Positions 1 to 8,193 of a stretch of DNA of 25,761 bases are shown here, piece by piece; the first letter of the stretch is position 1, and each line of letters starts with the position of its first letter. Below the pieces are notes generated by a model. The model saw only the letters and a list, made by a program, of their open reading frames with translations. It did no database searches and was not told the DNA's origin. Origin of the DNA: a virus; IMG/VR virus record IMGVR_UViG_3300026521_000036, positions 1 to 25,761 of that record; one strand, given 5' to 3'. The position numbers and the translations under genes are program-made.

Positions 1-334
1 CCACTGCTGCGTCTTTAAACGTTTTTTCTTTACTAGTATCACCAAACCACTTAACATTAATAGCTCCACTATATTTTCTAATATAGCCAATAAAGTTAGT
101 TCCATCATTATCTTCATCTACTTTGCTAGAATCGTATACAAAGTTTCCTCCTCTATTAACATCAGTAACAAATACAGCCATTGTATCATAAGGACTTGTA
201 AGTTCTTTCATGTCCTCTATTGTATCTACAACTATGATTCTATCATTACCAAACATTTTTATTGGTGAGGTGTTAAACTCTTCTTTATGGTTATCTACAG
301 TTAAACTTTCATCTAATGCTATAAAACTCATCAT
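1..334 (-). CDS. Tail fiber/spike protein, N-terminal part (runs off left edge)
   Basis: The start is the first of two adjacent ATGs at 334, preceded by an AAAGGG ribosome site; the 111 visible codons stay open to the window edge. Residues about 40-100 carry RGGNFVYD, then a DG turn, then a KWFG motif. This matches the head of the fiber encoded at 2676-4385 (RGGTFIYD ... KWFGAKGDG) and is the usual virion-anchoring start of phage tail spikes with a pectate-lyase-like beta-helix. The receptor-binding body lies outside the window. It is the last minus-strand gene seen, just after the lysis cassette, and has its own TATAAT box in the 34-bp gap. Role at the virion tail is inferred from the head motif and position. 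Confidence 0.75.
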   Translation of the reverse strand, partial: MMSFIALDESLTVDNHKEEFNTSPIKMFGNDRIIVVDTIEDMKELTSPYDTMAVFVTDVNRGGNFVYDSSKVDEDNDGTNFIGYIRKYSGAINVKWFGDTSKEKTFKDAAV

Positions 335-360
335 TTTTTACCCTTTTATTTAGTAGTAAC

Positions 361-366
361 ATTATA
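361..366 (-). promoter_or_regulatory. Candidate -10 box of fiber gene promoter
   Basis: Perfect TATAAT on the minus strand, 27 bp upstream of the fiber start at 334. No TTGACA-like -35 at a normal distance. It is one of a series of TATAAT boxes placed in the gaps between virion genes. Confidence 0.4.
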
Positions 367-368
367 TA

Positions 369-668
369 CTATTTACATCTATCTTGTTCTAGGACTCTAA
401 CTCGTAATCTTAGTTTGTCCATATCGCTATATAACCCATTGACTAATTTATCTTCATGCTCTACAAGCACTTGTAACTTAGCCAAATGGTTGTCAATACC
501 TTTAATAGCATTTAAATTAGTCTTACACTCATTTACCTTTATACTATTACTAGCTACACTCTTATCAATACTAGCAAATCTATATATAGTACCACCTAGC
601 AACACAAGAAGTGTAACTATTAGTGATATAATAGATATAACACTTCTTAATGTTCCTTGGTCTTGCAT
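369..668 (-). CDS. Small membrane protein with coiled coil, possible inner-membrane spanin
   Basis: 99 aa. One hydrophobic segment spans about residues 10-28, followed by a heptad-like, charged, probably coiled-coil domain (about 45-95). Start chosen at the ATG after AAGGATATAGT. It lies directly downstream of the endolysin gene (10-bp gap), the normal place for spanins, and its layout (N-terminal membrane anchor, then periplasmic coiled coil) fits an i-spanin such as Rz. No lipoprotein o-spanin was found nearby, so this is only a candidate. An unrelated phage membrane protein of the same shape is equally possible. Confidence 0.55.
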   Translation of the reverse strand: MQDQGTLRSVISIISLIVTLLVLLGGTIYRFASIDKSVASNSIKVNECKTNLNAIKGIDNHLAKLQVLVEHEDKLVNGLYSDMDKLRLRVRVLEQDRCK

Positions 669-677
669 ACTATATCC

Positions 678-1079
678 TTACTTATACATCCAACTTCGCA
701 TATCTCTACTATCACTTAATTTGGTATCTATATGAAGCCTCTTATCGTTACCAGCACCTAACCAATAGCTACCTTGACCTATACCTTTAAAACCTACACT
801 AATAGCTTTACTAAGAAAATCAAAGTACTCTGATTTAGTCTCATAAGTCTTACTCTTGATATCTACTGCCATAGCTCCACTACCATTATCAATATGTGTA
901 CTTGTAGGATTTCTACCTACCTTATTTACACTATAATCTAAACAAGTAGCACCTTGTTCTATATAGATAGGTTTACCATATAACTCCCTAAGAGTATCTA
1001 ATTTCTCTTTAGTTTCATCATTAAGAGTAGCTCCACAGTTACATGGACAATTTATCTCTTCCTCAGTAAAGTACTTCAT
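678..1079 (-). CDS. Endolysin, peptidase M15-type D-Ala-D-Ala carboxypeptidase
   Basis: 133 aa, the normal size of a single-domain M15_3 peptidase that cuts peptide cross-links in the cell wall. The zinc ligands of the family are visible: H62 in the STHIDNGSG stretch, D73 in AVDIKS, and H116 in RLHIDTK. Residues 11-16 (CPCNCG) form a cysteine cluster common at the start of this phage family. No signal peptide is seen, so it should need a holin to leave the cytoplasm. It overlaps the upstream VanZ-like gene by 4 bp (ATGA), follows the holin gene, and precedes a spanin-like gene, giving a compact lysis cassette. Confidence 0.88.
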   Translation of the reverse strand: MKYFTEEEINCPCNCGATLNDETKEKLDTLRELYGKPIYIEQGATCLDYSVNKVGRNPTSTHIDNGSGAMAVDIKSKTYETKSEYFDFLSKAISVGFKGIGQGSYWLGAGNDKRLHIDTKLSDSRDMRSWMYK

Positions 1080-1393
1080 TGTATTCCTTTATAAATTAAT
1101 GCCATAAAAGGCATTAGAACTATAGTAGATCCTAACAATACAGCTATTGCATCATAGTTAGCATACTGACCTGTTTTAGAGTATAACTGGAATACCTCTA
1201 TACCCCACGATATGCACATAACTAGTATTATATAAGCAGATATGCCTAATAACATATCAAGGCTTGTATAGGTTATCATAGCTAGTATAGTAAGCAGTAC
1301 AGAACCTATAATAGTACCACCTAACATATGATATGCTTTATCTACAGGTACTCTTTGTAGTAATCTTATTAACTTACTTAATCTATCAATCAT
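1076..1393 (-). CDS. VanZ/YfiM-like small membrane protein in lysis cassette
   Basis: 105 aa with about three hydrophobic segments (near 24-44, 47-66 and 80-101). Polar residues typical of VanZ/YfiM-type proteins are spaced as D18-K19-x2-H22, E66-x2-Q69 and D81. The biochemical role of this family is not settled. Between holin-like and endolysin genes it could be a second holin/antiholin or an envelope-modifying protein. It overlaps both neighbours by 4 bp, so it is translationally coupled to them. Confidence 0.6.
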   Translation of the reverse strand: MIDRLSKLIRLLQRVPVDKAYHMLGGTIIGSVLLTILAMITYTSLDMLLGISAYIILVMCISWGIEVFQLYSKTGQYANYDAIAVLLGSTIVLMPFMALIYKGIQ

Positions 1394-1788
1394 TTATTAA
1401 CCTTTGCTTCTTTAATATTGTTGGAGACATTAACTCCAAAAGAGGCCGTAACAATGGTAGCCCAAGATGCTGTTATTGGGGTGAAAAGCTCTGTCATCAT
1501 CTTAGATGCTACCTTAGCCCCTTCTGGATCTCCTATCTTAAATGCTACCATAGCTATAAGTAATGATGTAATAAACAAATAATATCCATAGGCCTTACTG
1601 GCAAATGTAGCTAGATCTCTTCTCATCTTACCATTAGGATCTAATGTCTTAATAAATAAGGCTTTAGCTTCAGCATCTATATGCCCTGCTTTAGCCTTCT
1701 CTATATCCGTATCGATCCATTCCTTCGCTATATTCTCTATAGCACTTGTTGCTCCACCTGTGAATATATTTGCTATTGTTTGCCACAT
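1390..1788 (-). CDS. Probable holin (3TM GTA-type holin family)
   Basis: 132 aa. A short N-terminal hydrophobic/amphipathic stretch, a charged middle (ETDIEKAK-like region about 26-60 ending in MRRDLA), then two hydrophobic segments at about 68-86 and 101-119 and a basic C-terminus. The start MW..I.NIF and the R-rich turn before the first strong segment resemble the phage holins grouped as 3TM holins for gene-transfer-agent release. It sits two genes upstream of the endolysin. Ribosome site AAAGG before the ATG at 1788. The role, timed membrane permeabilisation, is inferred from family resemblance and position. Confidence 0.65.
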   Translation of the reverse strand: MWQTIANIFTGGATSAIENIAKEWIDTDIEKAKAGHIDAEAKALFIKTLDPNGKMRRDLATFASKAYGYYLFITSLLIAMVAFKIGDPEGAKVASKMMTELFTPITASWATIVTASFGVNVSNNIKEAKVNK

Positions 1789-1801
1789 ACTAATTAACCT
1801 T

Positions 1802-2386
1802 TTACTTTGTAAACTTTCTAGCTCTCATAAGAGCCTCAGTATCTTTAAGATCTCTTTCTAGTAATGCCGTTATTCTAGCATTAGTCTTATCAAACTGATT
1901 AAAAGTCTGAACTACGTAGCTACCAAATGCTATCGAATAAGCTATTATAAGACCTACAAACCATCTTATTGTAATAGGGGCTATATCAGCAGCATTATGT
2001 TGTTGAAGTACCTCTATATGCTCTCTCTGTATCTCAGTAGCTCTAACTAGATTTGTAACATCTTTAGTAATGGCTACAATATCTTTAGTAAGTAATCTTA
2101 CACTATTACAACCGCTATTACCTCTTTGTACTAAATCAATCTCATCAATACGGCTATGTACTCTTTTAAAACTTTCTAGTAACTCTTTATCAATATTAGC
2201 TACTTTCTGTTCTAATGCTGATTGTTTAGTTAAGTATATACTTATCTCTTCAAGCTTCTTAATAGTATCTCTTACATCACATGAAGTAAGCTCTTGAGTC
2301 TTAGCTAAGTGTTCTATACTGCTTGCTAAAGACTCTAAGGCGCCATCATGTTTAAGTATTAACTCTTTTAGAGTTTCATCTGTCAT
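1802..2386 (-). CDS. Coiled-coil protein with one C-terminal membrane segment
   Basis: 194 aa. Residues 1-130 are strongly heptad-patterned and mostly helical; a single hydrophobic segment follows at about 140-160 and a charged tail at 161-194. The start overlaps the stop of the upstream PLA2-like gene (ATGA). Within the lysis cassette it resembles XhlA-like membrane-anchored helper proteins only in general shape. Function is not recognised; accessory lysis factor or antiholin are possibilities. Confidence 0.5.
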   Translation of the reverse strand: MTDETLKELILKHDGALESLASSIEHLAKTQELTSCDVRDTIKKLEEISIYLTKQSALEQKVANIDKELLESFKRVHSRIDEIDLVQRGNSGCNSVRLLTKDIVAITKDVTNLVRATEIQREHIEVLQQHNAADIAPITIRWFVGLIIAYSIAFGSYVVQTFNQFDKTNARITALLERDLKDTEALMRARKFTK

Positions 2387-2670
2387 TTTATAATACCATT
2401 ATAATTTTCTGAATGTCTATACTTATATTTTTTATAGTATAAGTATGGTAGCTTAATAAGAGTAAAGAAAGTACCACCAAAAGTAATCATAACTCTACTC
2501 CAAAAACTTATACCTCTACTTTTCAAACAGTTATAGAAATTAATATGAGGTGTGACAGGATTATATGTTCCTGCCTCACCAACTTCGTTGTCATGCTTTT
2601 TACAGCATGTTTGCCCTATCTCTATGCCTTCCCAAGTATCTGGGAAAGCTGTACAGTAGTCCTTATTCAT
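2383..2670 (-). CDS. Phospholipase A2-like small protein
   Basis: 95 aa. The segment TCCKKHDNEVG (residues 21-31) resembles the CCxxHD active-site helix of phospholipase A2, where the His-Asp pair (H26, D27) activates water. A third cysteine at C48 could pair with C22 or C23. A hydrophobic stretch at about 56-74 could contact membrane. The Ca2+-binding glycine loop of classical PLA2 is not obvious, so activity is uncertain. It lies between the long fiber and the lysis genes, with AGG about 10 nt before the ATG. A role in membrane disruption at lysis or entry is inferred. Confidence 0.5.
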   Translation of the reverse strand: MNKDYCTAFPDTWEGIEIGQTCCKKHDNEVGEAGTYNPVTPHINFYNCLKSRGISFWSRVMITFGGTFFTLIKLPYLYYKKYKYRHSENYNGIIK

Positions 2671-2675
2671 TTTTA

Positions 2676-4385
2676 TTAACCTGCACTAACTTTTAATGTA
2701 CCACCATCATTCCATAGTACACCTTCTTCTACTGGGTCTGCTGTTATAAGTGACGGCATTTTAATATTACCTTCTGGTGTAATTATTAATTTTCTAATAC
2801 CACCTTGAGTTAAATAGATATTACCATTAGCTCCTGTGTATAAGTCAATATTAGCACCATCTTCTGTTCGCCCCAATGAAGTTTCATCTATAGTTAATGG
2901 ATCAACACTTCCTATTTTTATTGAGTTATTTTCTATCTTAGTAATACCATTATCGCCATTACTTAGGTTTATAGCAGCATTGGCACCACTTTGAATAGTG
3001 ATATTAGCATCATCCTCATCTCTATAGATTTTAGAGTTGCTTACATGTATTGGAGAGTACATACCTACAGTTATTAGATTATCTTTTACTCTAACTGAAT
3101 GCACATCACCATTACTTAAGTAAATAGCTCCAGCGTTTCCACTTTTAAGTGAAATATTAGCTAATTCAGTATCTCTTGATATTGCACTAGAACTTATAGT
3201 TAAAGGCTCAAAACTACCTATCTCTATTTCATGATTTCTTATAGTAAGGTTAGTATTATCCCCATTTTTTACGTATACAGTACCTTCGTTACCGCTTTGT
3301 AATGTAATGTTAGCATTATCTGCTTCTCTAAATATAGAATTATCTGAAATTAGTAATGGTTCATAGTTACCAACTTGTAGTTTATTAGTTTTAACGTCAC
3401 CATATTTATTTACATAGAATAGTTGTTCTGTAGCTTCTTTATTTTTTAACTTTAAGAATCTAGCACTCTCTGAAGAGTTATCTCCCATAGCTGCTTGAAG
3501 TACAGCGTCATTAAAATCAATAGGCTGCTCAAATACTATACCATTTTGCCATCTACTATCGTAGTCTGAAGAATCAAAACGTAAACCTATTACAGTATCA
3601 TTAACAGGTCCTTGGTTAGGTTGGTGTGATAACTGCATTATAATTGGGTTTTTAGTGTTTTGTGTTGGTGATATACTTCCAGAATAAGCCATTACTGACA
3701 GACAACCATCTGTAGATAGGTCATGAGCACCTACACGTATAGCTTTGAAAGCTCCAGGAGACTTACCAGTAGCTTTTACAGTACCTATAACACCTCTAAC
3801 TGGCTCATTAGAAGTACCATCTGATGATAATGCAAAGTGGTAAGCATAAAATTCACTATCAACAGTACCTGTAAGATCTGCAATAGCTTCATGTGCATTA
3901 AATACAGTATCAGTAAGTTTTGATGATACATTATAATTAGCTACTCCACCATTGTAACCATCTCTATACGTGAATGAGCTAAAAAACTCACCATTTATGG
4001 TAGCGGCATCATTTGTAGTAAATGTAATATGTTTACCTTGTGTTTCTATGGTTTGATAATTAATAATATAGTCACCAGCATCAAACTCTAATATAATAGG
4101 TGCAGGTTGTGTTGCAATTATAGCATTAATAACTACAGTATCATTAGCTATACCGTCACCTTTAGCTCCAAACCATTTTGCATGCATAGGGCCTTCATAC
4201 TGTCGTACCCAACCATTAAAAATATTACCGCCATCATTTACTGATGCTTTACTAACATCATAAATAAATGTACCTCCTCTTTCACTATCTGAAACAATAC
4301 ATATCTGTTTATCTGTAGCTTCTACATTATTCAAATCTTCTACATTATATACATTAAAATCTATACTCTTATTTGTTAATCTCAT
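2676..4385 (-). CDS. Tail fiber/spike protein with internal repeats
   Basis: 569 aa. Residues about 25-80 are the anchoring head (RGGTFIYD, DGGN, KWFGAKGDG). Residues 80-330 look like a beta-helix body. Residues 338-540 are four repeats of exactly 51 residues. The C-terminus (GVLWNDGGTLKVSAG) is a common ending of trimeric phage fibers. No signal peptide or catalytic motif is evident, so a polysaccharide lyase/hydrolase activity cannot be assigned. It lies between the short fiber-related gene and the lysis cassette. The likely role is host receptor binding at the tail. The head is shared with the truncated fiber at the left edge. Confidence 0.85.
   Translation of the reverse strand: MRLTNKSIDFNVYNVEDLNNVEATDKQICIVSDSERGGTFIYDVSKASVNDGGNIFNGWVRQYEGPMHAKWFGAKGDGIANDTVVINAIIATQPAPIILEFDAGDYIINYQTIETQGKHITFTTNDAATINGEFFSSFTYRDGYNGGVANYNVSSKLTDTVFNAHEAIADLTGTVDSEFYAYHFALSSDGTSNEPVRGVIGTVKATGKSPGAFKAIRVGAHDLSTDGCLSVMAYSGSISPTQNTKNPIIMQLSHQPNQGPVNDTVIGLRFDSSDYDSRWQNGIVFEQPIDFNDAVLQAAMGDNSSESARFLKLKNKEATEQLFYVNKYGDVKTNKLQVGNYEPLLISDNSIFREADNANITLQSGNEGTVYVKNGDNTNLTIRNHEIEIGSFEPLTISSSAISRDTELANISLKSGNAGAIYLSNGDVHSVRVKDNLITVGMYSPIHVSNSKIYRDEDDANITIQSGANAAINLSNGDNGITKIENNSIKIGSVDPLTIDETSLGRTEDGANIDLYTGANGNIYLTQGGIRKLIITPEGNIKMPSLITADPVEEGVLWNDGGTLKVSAG
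2766..3374 (-). repeat. Four in-frame 153-bp repeats in fiber gene
   Basis: Units start at residues 338, 389, 440 and 491 of the fiber (V/I-G-x-x-x-P), so the period is 51 aa each time. Each unit reads roughly [VI]G..(E/D)P(L/I).(I/V)....(I/L).R..(D/E).ANI.(L/I).(S/T)G..(G/A).(I/V)Y(L/V)..G followed by a short strand. The copies have diverged strongly in sequence but not in length, consistent with stacked beta-structural modules of a fiber shaft. Confidence 0.8.
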
Positions 4386-4406
4386 TTTACTATCCTTTTG
4401 TGTTTA

Positions 4407-4844
4407 TTAAATTACTTTATATATAGCACCATCTTCTATAGTCAACGTTGCACCATTCACTAATTCAAGATTATCTATGCTAAAACCGTTAACCCCAGCT
4501 TTTACTATAATGTCTTCTTTAGCTGTAAGTGCTGCAGTAAACCCTATAGTGTACCCTATTTTAGTACCATTATCAACAGATTGCCCTGCTGCCATAACCC
4601 AAGCATCTCCATTCCACACTAAGTACTTATTTGTACTAGTATTAAAGTAGATGTCCCCAGGTTGTAATGGGTCACCATTAGGCCTTGTTGTAGGGTGTGT
4701 AGCACTTGGAGGAAATTCTCCTTCTGCTGCAGCTATAATATATTCTATATTATCAGCTACTACCCTTACTGTATCATATCTACTATTTATATTTTGTGTT
4801 ATTGCAGAGGCTGTACCTGCTGCTAGTTGTGATCCCCAAGCCAT
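4407..4844 (-). CDS. Short tail fiber-associated structural protein
   Basis: 145 aa. The segment DPLQPGDIYFNTSTNKYLVW plus a following NGDAWV (about residues 58-84) is a small beta module found in many podovirus tail and fiber proteins. The N-terminus is helical and the C-terminus beta-rich (LTIEDGAIYKVI). The ATG overlaps the stop of the adaptor-like gene by one base (TAATG), so the two are probably co-translated. Likely a fiber base or connector piece; no enzymatic motif. Confidence 0.6.
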   Translation of the reverse strand: MAWGSQLAAGTASAITQNINSRYDTVRVVADNIEYIIAAAEGEFPPSATHPTTRPNGDPLQPGDIYFNTSTNKYLVWNGDAWVMAAGQSVDNGTKIGYTIGFTAALTAKEDIIVKAGVNGFSIDNLELVNGATLTIEDGAIYKVI

Positions 4845-5470
4845 TACATAAATCCTTTATCATCTATTCTAAACTGCATATTAACAGTATCTGGTGTAAA
4901 CATACCTTCTTTGGTAAGTCTTCCTACACTCATTTCATACAGTTTATAACTAACTGCACTCTCACCTTGTGTATCTCCATGGACAGTTGTATGTCCTTTA
5001 TAGCTGACATAATATAATAATGCTTCTAGCATTTGTGGAGGTATAGGTAGCTGCTTATCTAACATACCAATAGTAAAATAGGTAGGAGCAGCAGCATATA
5101 TTAAACTGACATAGTCTCCTGGTATATTAGCAGGTATTTGTATAGTATTCCAATTAACAGTATTAATACTATATGGGTTATCAAAATCATTAATAGGAAG
5201 TAAGTTTACACTGTTAGTAGGGTCTTCTGATATGTCTATAGGAACTTCACCATAAGCCTCTATTAACCACATATAATCAGAAGGCATAGTAAACATCTCA
5301 TTTTCTTCTGATATTTGTACTATTTTCTCTTTAGTACTTAAAGGAAACTTCTTATACAACTCTATAAGTCCAAAGTTGATAAAGTTAACAATAGCTGCTG
5401 TATCGCTCTTTATAGCTAGAGATTTAAGTTCTCCTTGTTTAGCTACATCAACAAATTCTTGTATAGTCAT
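4844..5470 (-). CDS. Putative head-tail adaptor protein (DUF6682-like)
   Basis: 208 aa. An N-terminal helical part contains FINFGLIELYKKFP, and a later segment has LPIPPQMLEALLYYVSYKG followed by YKLYE (about residues 141-180). This resembles a phage adaptor family in which a region binding other ring proteins is followed by a helical hairpin. Start at the ATG after GAGG. It sits between the terminase genes and the fiber genes, which fits a connector/tail tube role. Assigned from pattern and context, not from a database search. Confidence 0.55.
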   Translation of the reverse strand: MTIQEFVDVAKQGELKSLAIKSDTAAIVNFINFGLIELYKKFPLSTKEKIVQISEENEMFTMPSDYMWLIEAYGEVPIDISEDPTNSVNLLPINDFDNPYSINTVNWNTIQIPANIPGDYVSLIYAAAPTYFTIGMLDKQLPIPPQMLEALLYYVSYKGHTTVHGDTQGESAVSYKLYEMSVGRLTKEGMFTPDTVNMQFRIDDKGFM

Positions 5471-5497
5471 AGTAATTTCCTCTGTATTATTTACAGC

Positions 5498-5506
5498 ATT
5501 ATATCA
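5498..5506 (-). promoter_or_regulatory. Extended -10 promoter before adaptor gene
   Basis: On the minus strand the sequence is TGATATAAT, a perfect extended -10, in the 46-bp gap between the large terminase and the adaptor-like gene, 28 bp upstream of the ATG at 5470. No -35 match. Confidence 0.45.
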
Positions 5507-5516
5507 TAAAATGTAC

Positions 5517-7352
5517 TTAGAAAATTGTACTACCAGTCATAATATCATCATCATCATCAAAGTCATTAGGGAAGTATCTATCAACTTCTGGTTCATTATC
5601 ACTAAATTCTATATTAGAGCTATCTTCACTTGCTAGCACATACTTGATATTTTTTATCATACTAATGAGATCACATCCATCGTCGGCTCTAGTAAAGTTC
5701 TTATGTGTAGCACCTTGTATTTGGCTAATAAATTCTCTCATATCTTCATCGTCTTTAAGATGCTTAGGAAACCACATCTTCTTCTGTAACAGTATCTGAC
5801 TAGCTATTCTAAATCTCTCATGTTTCTTAACACCAGAGCCTCTACTAAGTATACCTTTCCTAGTTCCTTTCTCATCATTAATATCTCTAGCAAAGCTAAA
5901 CCAACTACCTCTTTGCATCATCATTTTTTCTAAGCTATAAATATGAGCATTCTGATTACCATCAATCTCTACACCTATCTCTACATATTTACCTTTTCTA
6001 GTCCAGTAAGCAGCTTCGTTAAGAGTATCTTCATACTGCTGTTGCATACTTCTCTTTCTGAGTGTAAGATTAAGTAAGAACCAATCATCATTACTACTTA
6101 CAGCCCATGTAGCAATACCACTAAAGTCACTATTCTCACCACTAGTTGTAGTATAGTCAGTAGTAATATAAACATTATATCTATCTATATGGTTCTCTAC
6201 AACATTCCTATCATACCATTGAAAGCAACTATCAGGAATAAGCCTATCAGCTCCAGATGTAAGTCTAAGCATTCTCTCTTGTAAGAAGCTACCTAACTTC
6301 CCAACTCTCTTAGCATCTCTTACCATTTGTAAGATAGATATAGCAGGGTGCATAGCTTCCCAGCTGCTAAGAATAGCATTAGCTTTAAGCTTATTGCTAT
6401 CAGCATCAAAGTTTTTAGCTATAGGTATTACACAAGGTGTATAAGCACCACTAGTTACAAGTTGTGTGTTAACATCCATATAATGAAAAGGTGTAAAACA
6501 GTTTATAATTCTCCCTTTACCACCGCCTTTTAAAGCAGCAACACTATCCGAATGTATAGCAGATTCTATGTTCTCAGTAATAGTTTTAGAGTAAGCAGCA
6601 GCTTCATTCAAAATAACATCATCGAACAAAATACAACAAATTCTTCTTTCTCCGTATCTAGAACCCCTAATACCAGTACCAACACCTTGATACCTTATTA
6701 GAAAACTTCTGTTCTTCTTAGGTCCATTACCTTTACGTACAAACTCTGTCTCACTCTCAGTATATCTTACACTCTCAAAATAGTCCTTAATAAATACACT
6801 ATCTTCACACATAGCTTTAACAGCTAAAGCATTAACCCTAGCACCGCCTCTACTACTAGCAGCAATTACTAAATAAAACCATACCTTACCTATACCATTA
6901 GGAAGTACTCCTTTAATAGCACTATATACTCCAAAGAATGATATGATAACTGTAGACTTACTCATACCCCTACTCTCCATAAAAGCTAGTCTAAGGTTAT
7001 TTAAATTAATAGTCTTACATACCTCTTCACTAAATGGGAATACATTAGTATCTGTAATCTCATTAAGTAGTAAATCAACCATAAAGTAATGAGCTATAGG
7101 AGTGTTAAATTCAAAATCTCCACCTTGTACAAGTCTCATAATGTTAAAGAAGTCTACAGCATTAGGACTAGGTTTATACCTAGGGAATGTAGGATCATAA
7201 CTATCTAAAGCTTTATCTATATCAAACTTAGCTTCTTCTACAGCAGTTATAATACTCTTATTAACCTCTTCTTTAGCATCATTATCTACAATATTCTCTA
7301 TAATACTCTTATTATACTCAAACTTAATACTGCCATCTACCTCATTACTCAT
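5517..7352 (-). CDS. terL: Terminase large subunit
   Basis: 611 aa from the ATG at 7352, which has GGAG seven bases upstream; an in-frame ATG at 7367 has no ribosome site. The ATPase half shows a Walker A-like ESRGMSKST (about residues 126-134) and a Walker B ILFDD (about 241-245) after hydrophobic residues. The C-terminal nuclease half shows ITTDYTTTSG (D near 399) and VEIDG, fitting the RNase H-like acidic cluster. The C-terminus has a run of aspartates (DFDDDDD) coded by a CAT microsatellite. It overlaps terS by 8 bp (ATGAGTAA). It packages DNA into the procapsid through the portal, whose gene lies outside the window. Confidence 0.9.
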   Translation of the reverse strand: MSNEVDGSIKFEYNKSIIENIVDNDAKEEVNKSIITAVEEAKFDIDKALDSYDPTFPRYKPSPNAVDFFNIMRLVQGGDFEFNTPIAHYFMVDLLLNEITDTNVFPFSEEVCKTINLNNLRLAFMESRGMSKSTVIISFFGVYSAIKGVLPNGIGKVWFYLVIAASSRGGARVNALAVKAMCEDSVFIKDYFESVRYTESETEFVRKGNGPKKNRSFLIRYQGVGTGIRGSRYGERRICCILFDDVILNEAAAYSKTITENIESAIHSDSVAALKGGGKGRIINCFTPFHYMDVNTQLVTSGAYTPCVIPIAKNFDADSNKLKANAILSSWEAMHPAISILQMVRDAKRVGKLGSFLQERMLRLTSGADRLIPDSCFQWYDRNVVENHIDRYNVYITTDYTTTSGENSDFSGIATWAVSSNDDWFLLNLTLRKRSMQQQYEDTLNEAAYWTRKGKYVEIGVEIDGNQNAHIYSLEKMMMQRGSWFSFARDINDEKGTRKGILSRGSGVKKHERFRIASQILLQKKMWFPKHLKDDEDMREFISQIQGATHKNFTRADDGCDLISMIKNIKYVLASEDSSNIEFSDNEPEVDRYFPNDFDDDDDIMTGSTIF

Positions 7353-8118
7353 CAACAATCTCCGCATCAGCTATTTTAATATTAATCTTCTGTACATCAT
7401 CAATACTCTCACCAGCTTCTAATCTCTTCATCTGATTCTCATTCATAATTCTCAACTGTTCAGCTAACTCTTGTTGTACACTCTTAGCTTCATCACTCAT
7501 ACCAACTTTAAGATCTATAGTATTCTCAACAGGAGGTGCTAGATGATCCAATAGCTTACTAGCAGCTTGTACTTGTACCGTAGGACTTACATCTTTACCG
7601 CTTGTACTTTGTCCTCTAGCCACATTAGCAAGATTACTTATCATCTCATGATATACATGGTTATACTCTACATGAGCAGGTAGTATACTTTGTTTATCTA
7701 ACTCTACAACTAAATCAGTTTGGTTGTACATAGCTACAAAGTTATCGACCTGTTTACCTTTACTAATAAGTTCATTGTACTTCTTTCTAAATACAATACT
7801 ATAAGCTTCTTTATTAAGCATAAACTTCTTAAGATTTACATACTTAACAGCATTTACATACTTCTCTAGTGTAACCCCTTTAAGGCCTTGACCTAATAAA
7901 TGAAGACTACTAATAATCTTCTCTTCCATCATACCTTGATCTAAATCAATATCTCTTTCCATATTATTAATAGCATCTAATATCTTGTCAGTAACTTTAT
8001 GACTAGTACCTCTTGGTATTCTTTTTTCTAGCTCTTCTCTAGTTATTCCAATAGCTTTAGGAGCTACTTTTGTAAGTAATTTTTTATTTATTTCTGTTGG
8101 TTTTGTAGTTGCGGTCAT
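7345..8118 (-). CDS. terS: Putative terminase small subunit
   Basis: 257 aa from the ATG at 8118, with GAGG six bases upstream; a TTG twelve bases earlier is open but sits on the ribosome site itself. The protein is mostly helical and charged, with no membrane segment. Position directly before terL with an 8-bp overlap is the main reason for the call; small terminases diverge too far for motif recognition. The C-terminal third (EELRIMNEN-like, about residues 205-245) is likely coiled. It would recognise the packaging site and load TerL. Confidence 0.6.
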   Translation of the reverse strand: MTATTKPTEINKKLLTKVAPKAIGITREELEKRIPRGTSHKVTDKILDAINNMERDIDLDQGMMEEKIISSLHLLGQGLKGVTLEKYVNAVKYVNLKKFMLNKEAYSIVFRKKYNELISKGKQVDNFVAMYNQTDLVVELDKQSILPAHVEYNHVYHEMISNLANVARGQSTSGKDVSPTVQVQAASKLLDHLAPPVENTIDLKVGMSDEAKSVQQELAEQLRIMNENQMKRLEAGESIDDVQKINIKIADAEIVDE

Positions 8119-8132
8119 TATAAGCCTCAATA

Positions 8133-8174
8133 TATTATTTTGATAATAGTACCAAAATAATACATTGAAGTCAA
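8133..8174 (-). promoter_or_regulatory. Promoter of terminase genes with -10 inside an inverted repeat
   Basis: Minus strand: -35 TTGACT (8174-8169), 17-bp spacer, extended -10 TGG-TACTAT (-10 at 8151-8146). The -10 lies inside the loop of a perfect 10-bp inverted repeat, TATTATTTTG at 8133-8142 and CAAAATAATA at 8153-8162. The distance to the terS start is about 28 bp. The overlap suggests a repressor or activator site controlling the packaging operon. Confidence 0.6.
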
Positions 8175-8193
8175 TTTGAGTTTTTATTGTAGA

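Noticed and set aside
1333-1563. 76-aa plus-strand ORF across lysis genes
   Set aside because: Antisense to the VanZ-like and holin genes, without a leader or plausible protein composition.
5535-5560. ATC/CAT microsatellite as a phase-variable switch
   Set aside because: It is a trinucleotide repeat coding aspartates in the TerL C-terminus, so length changes stay in frame.
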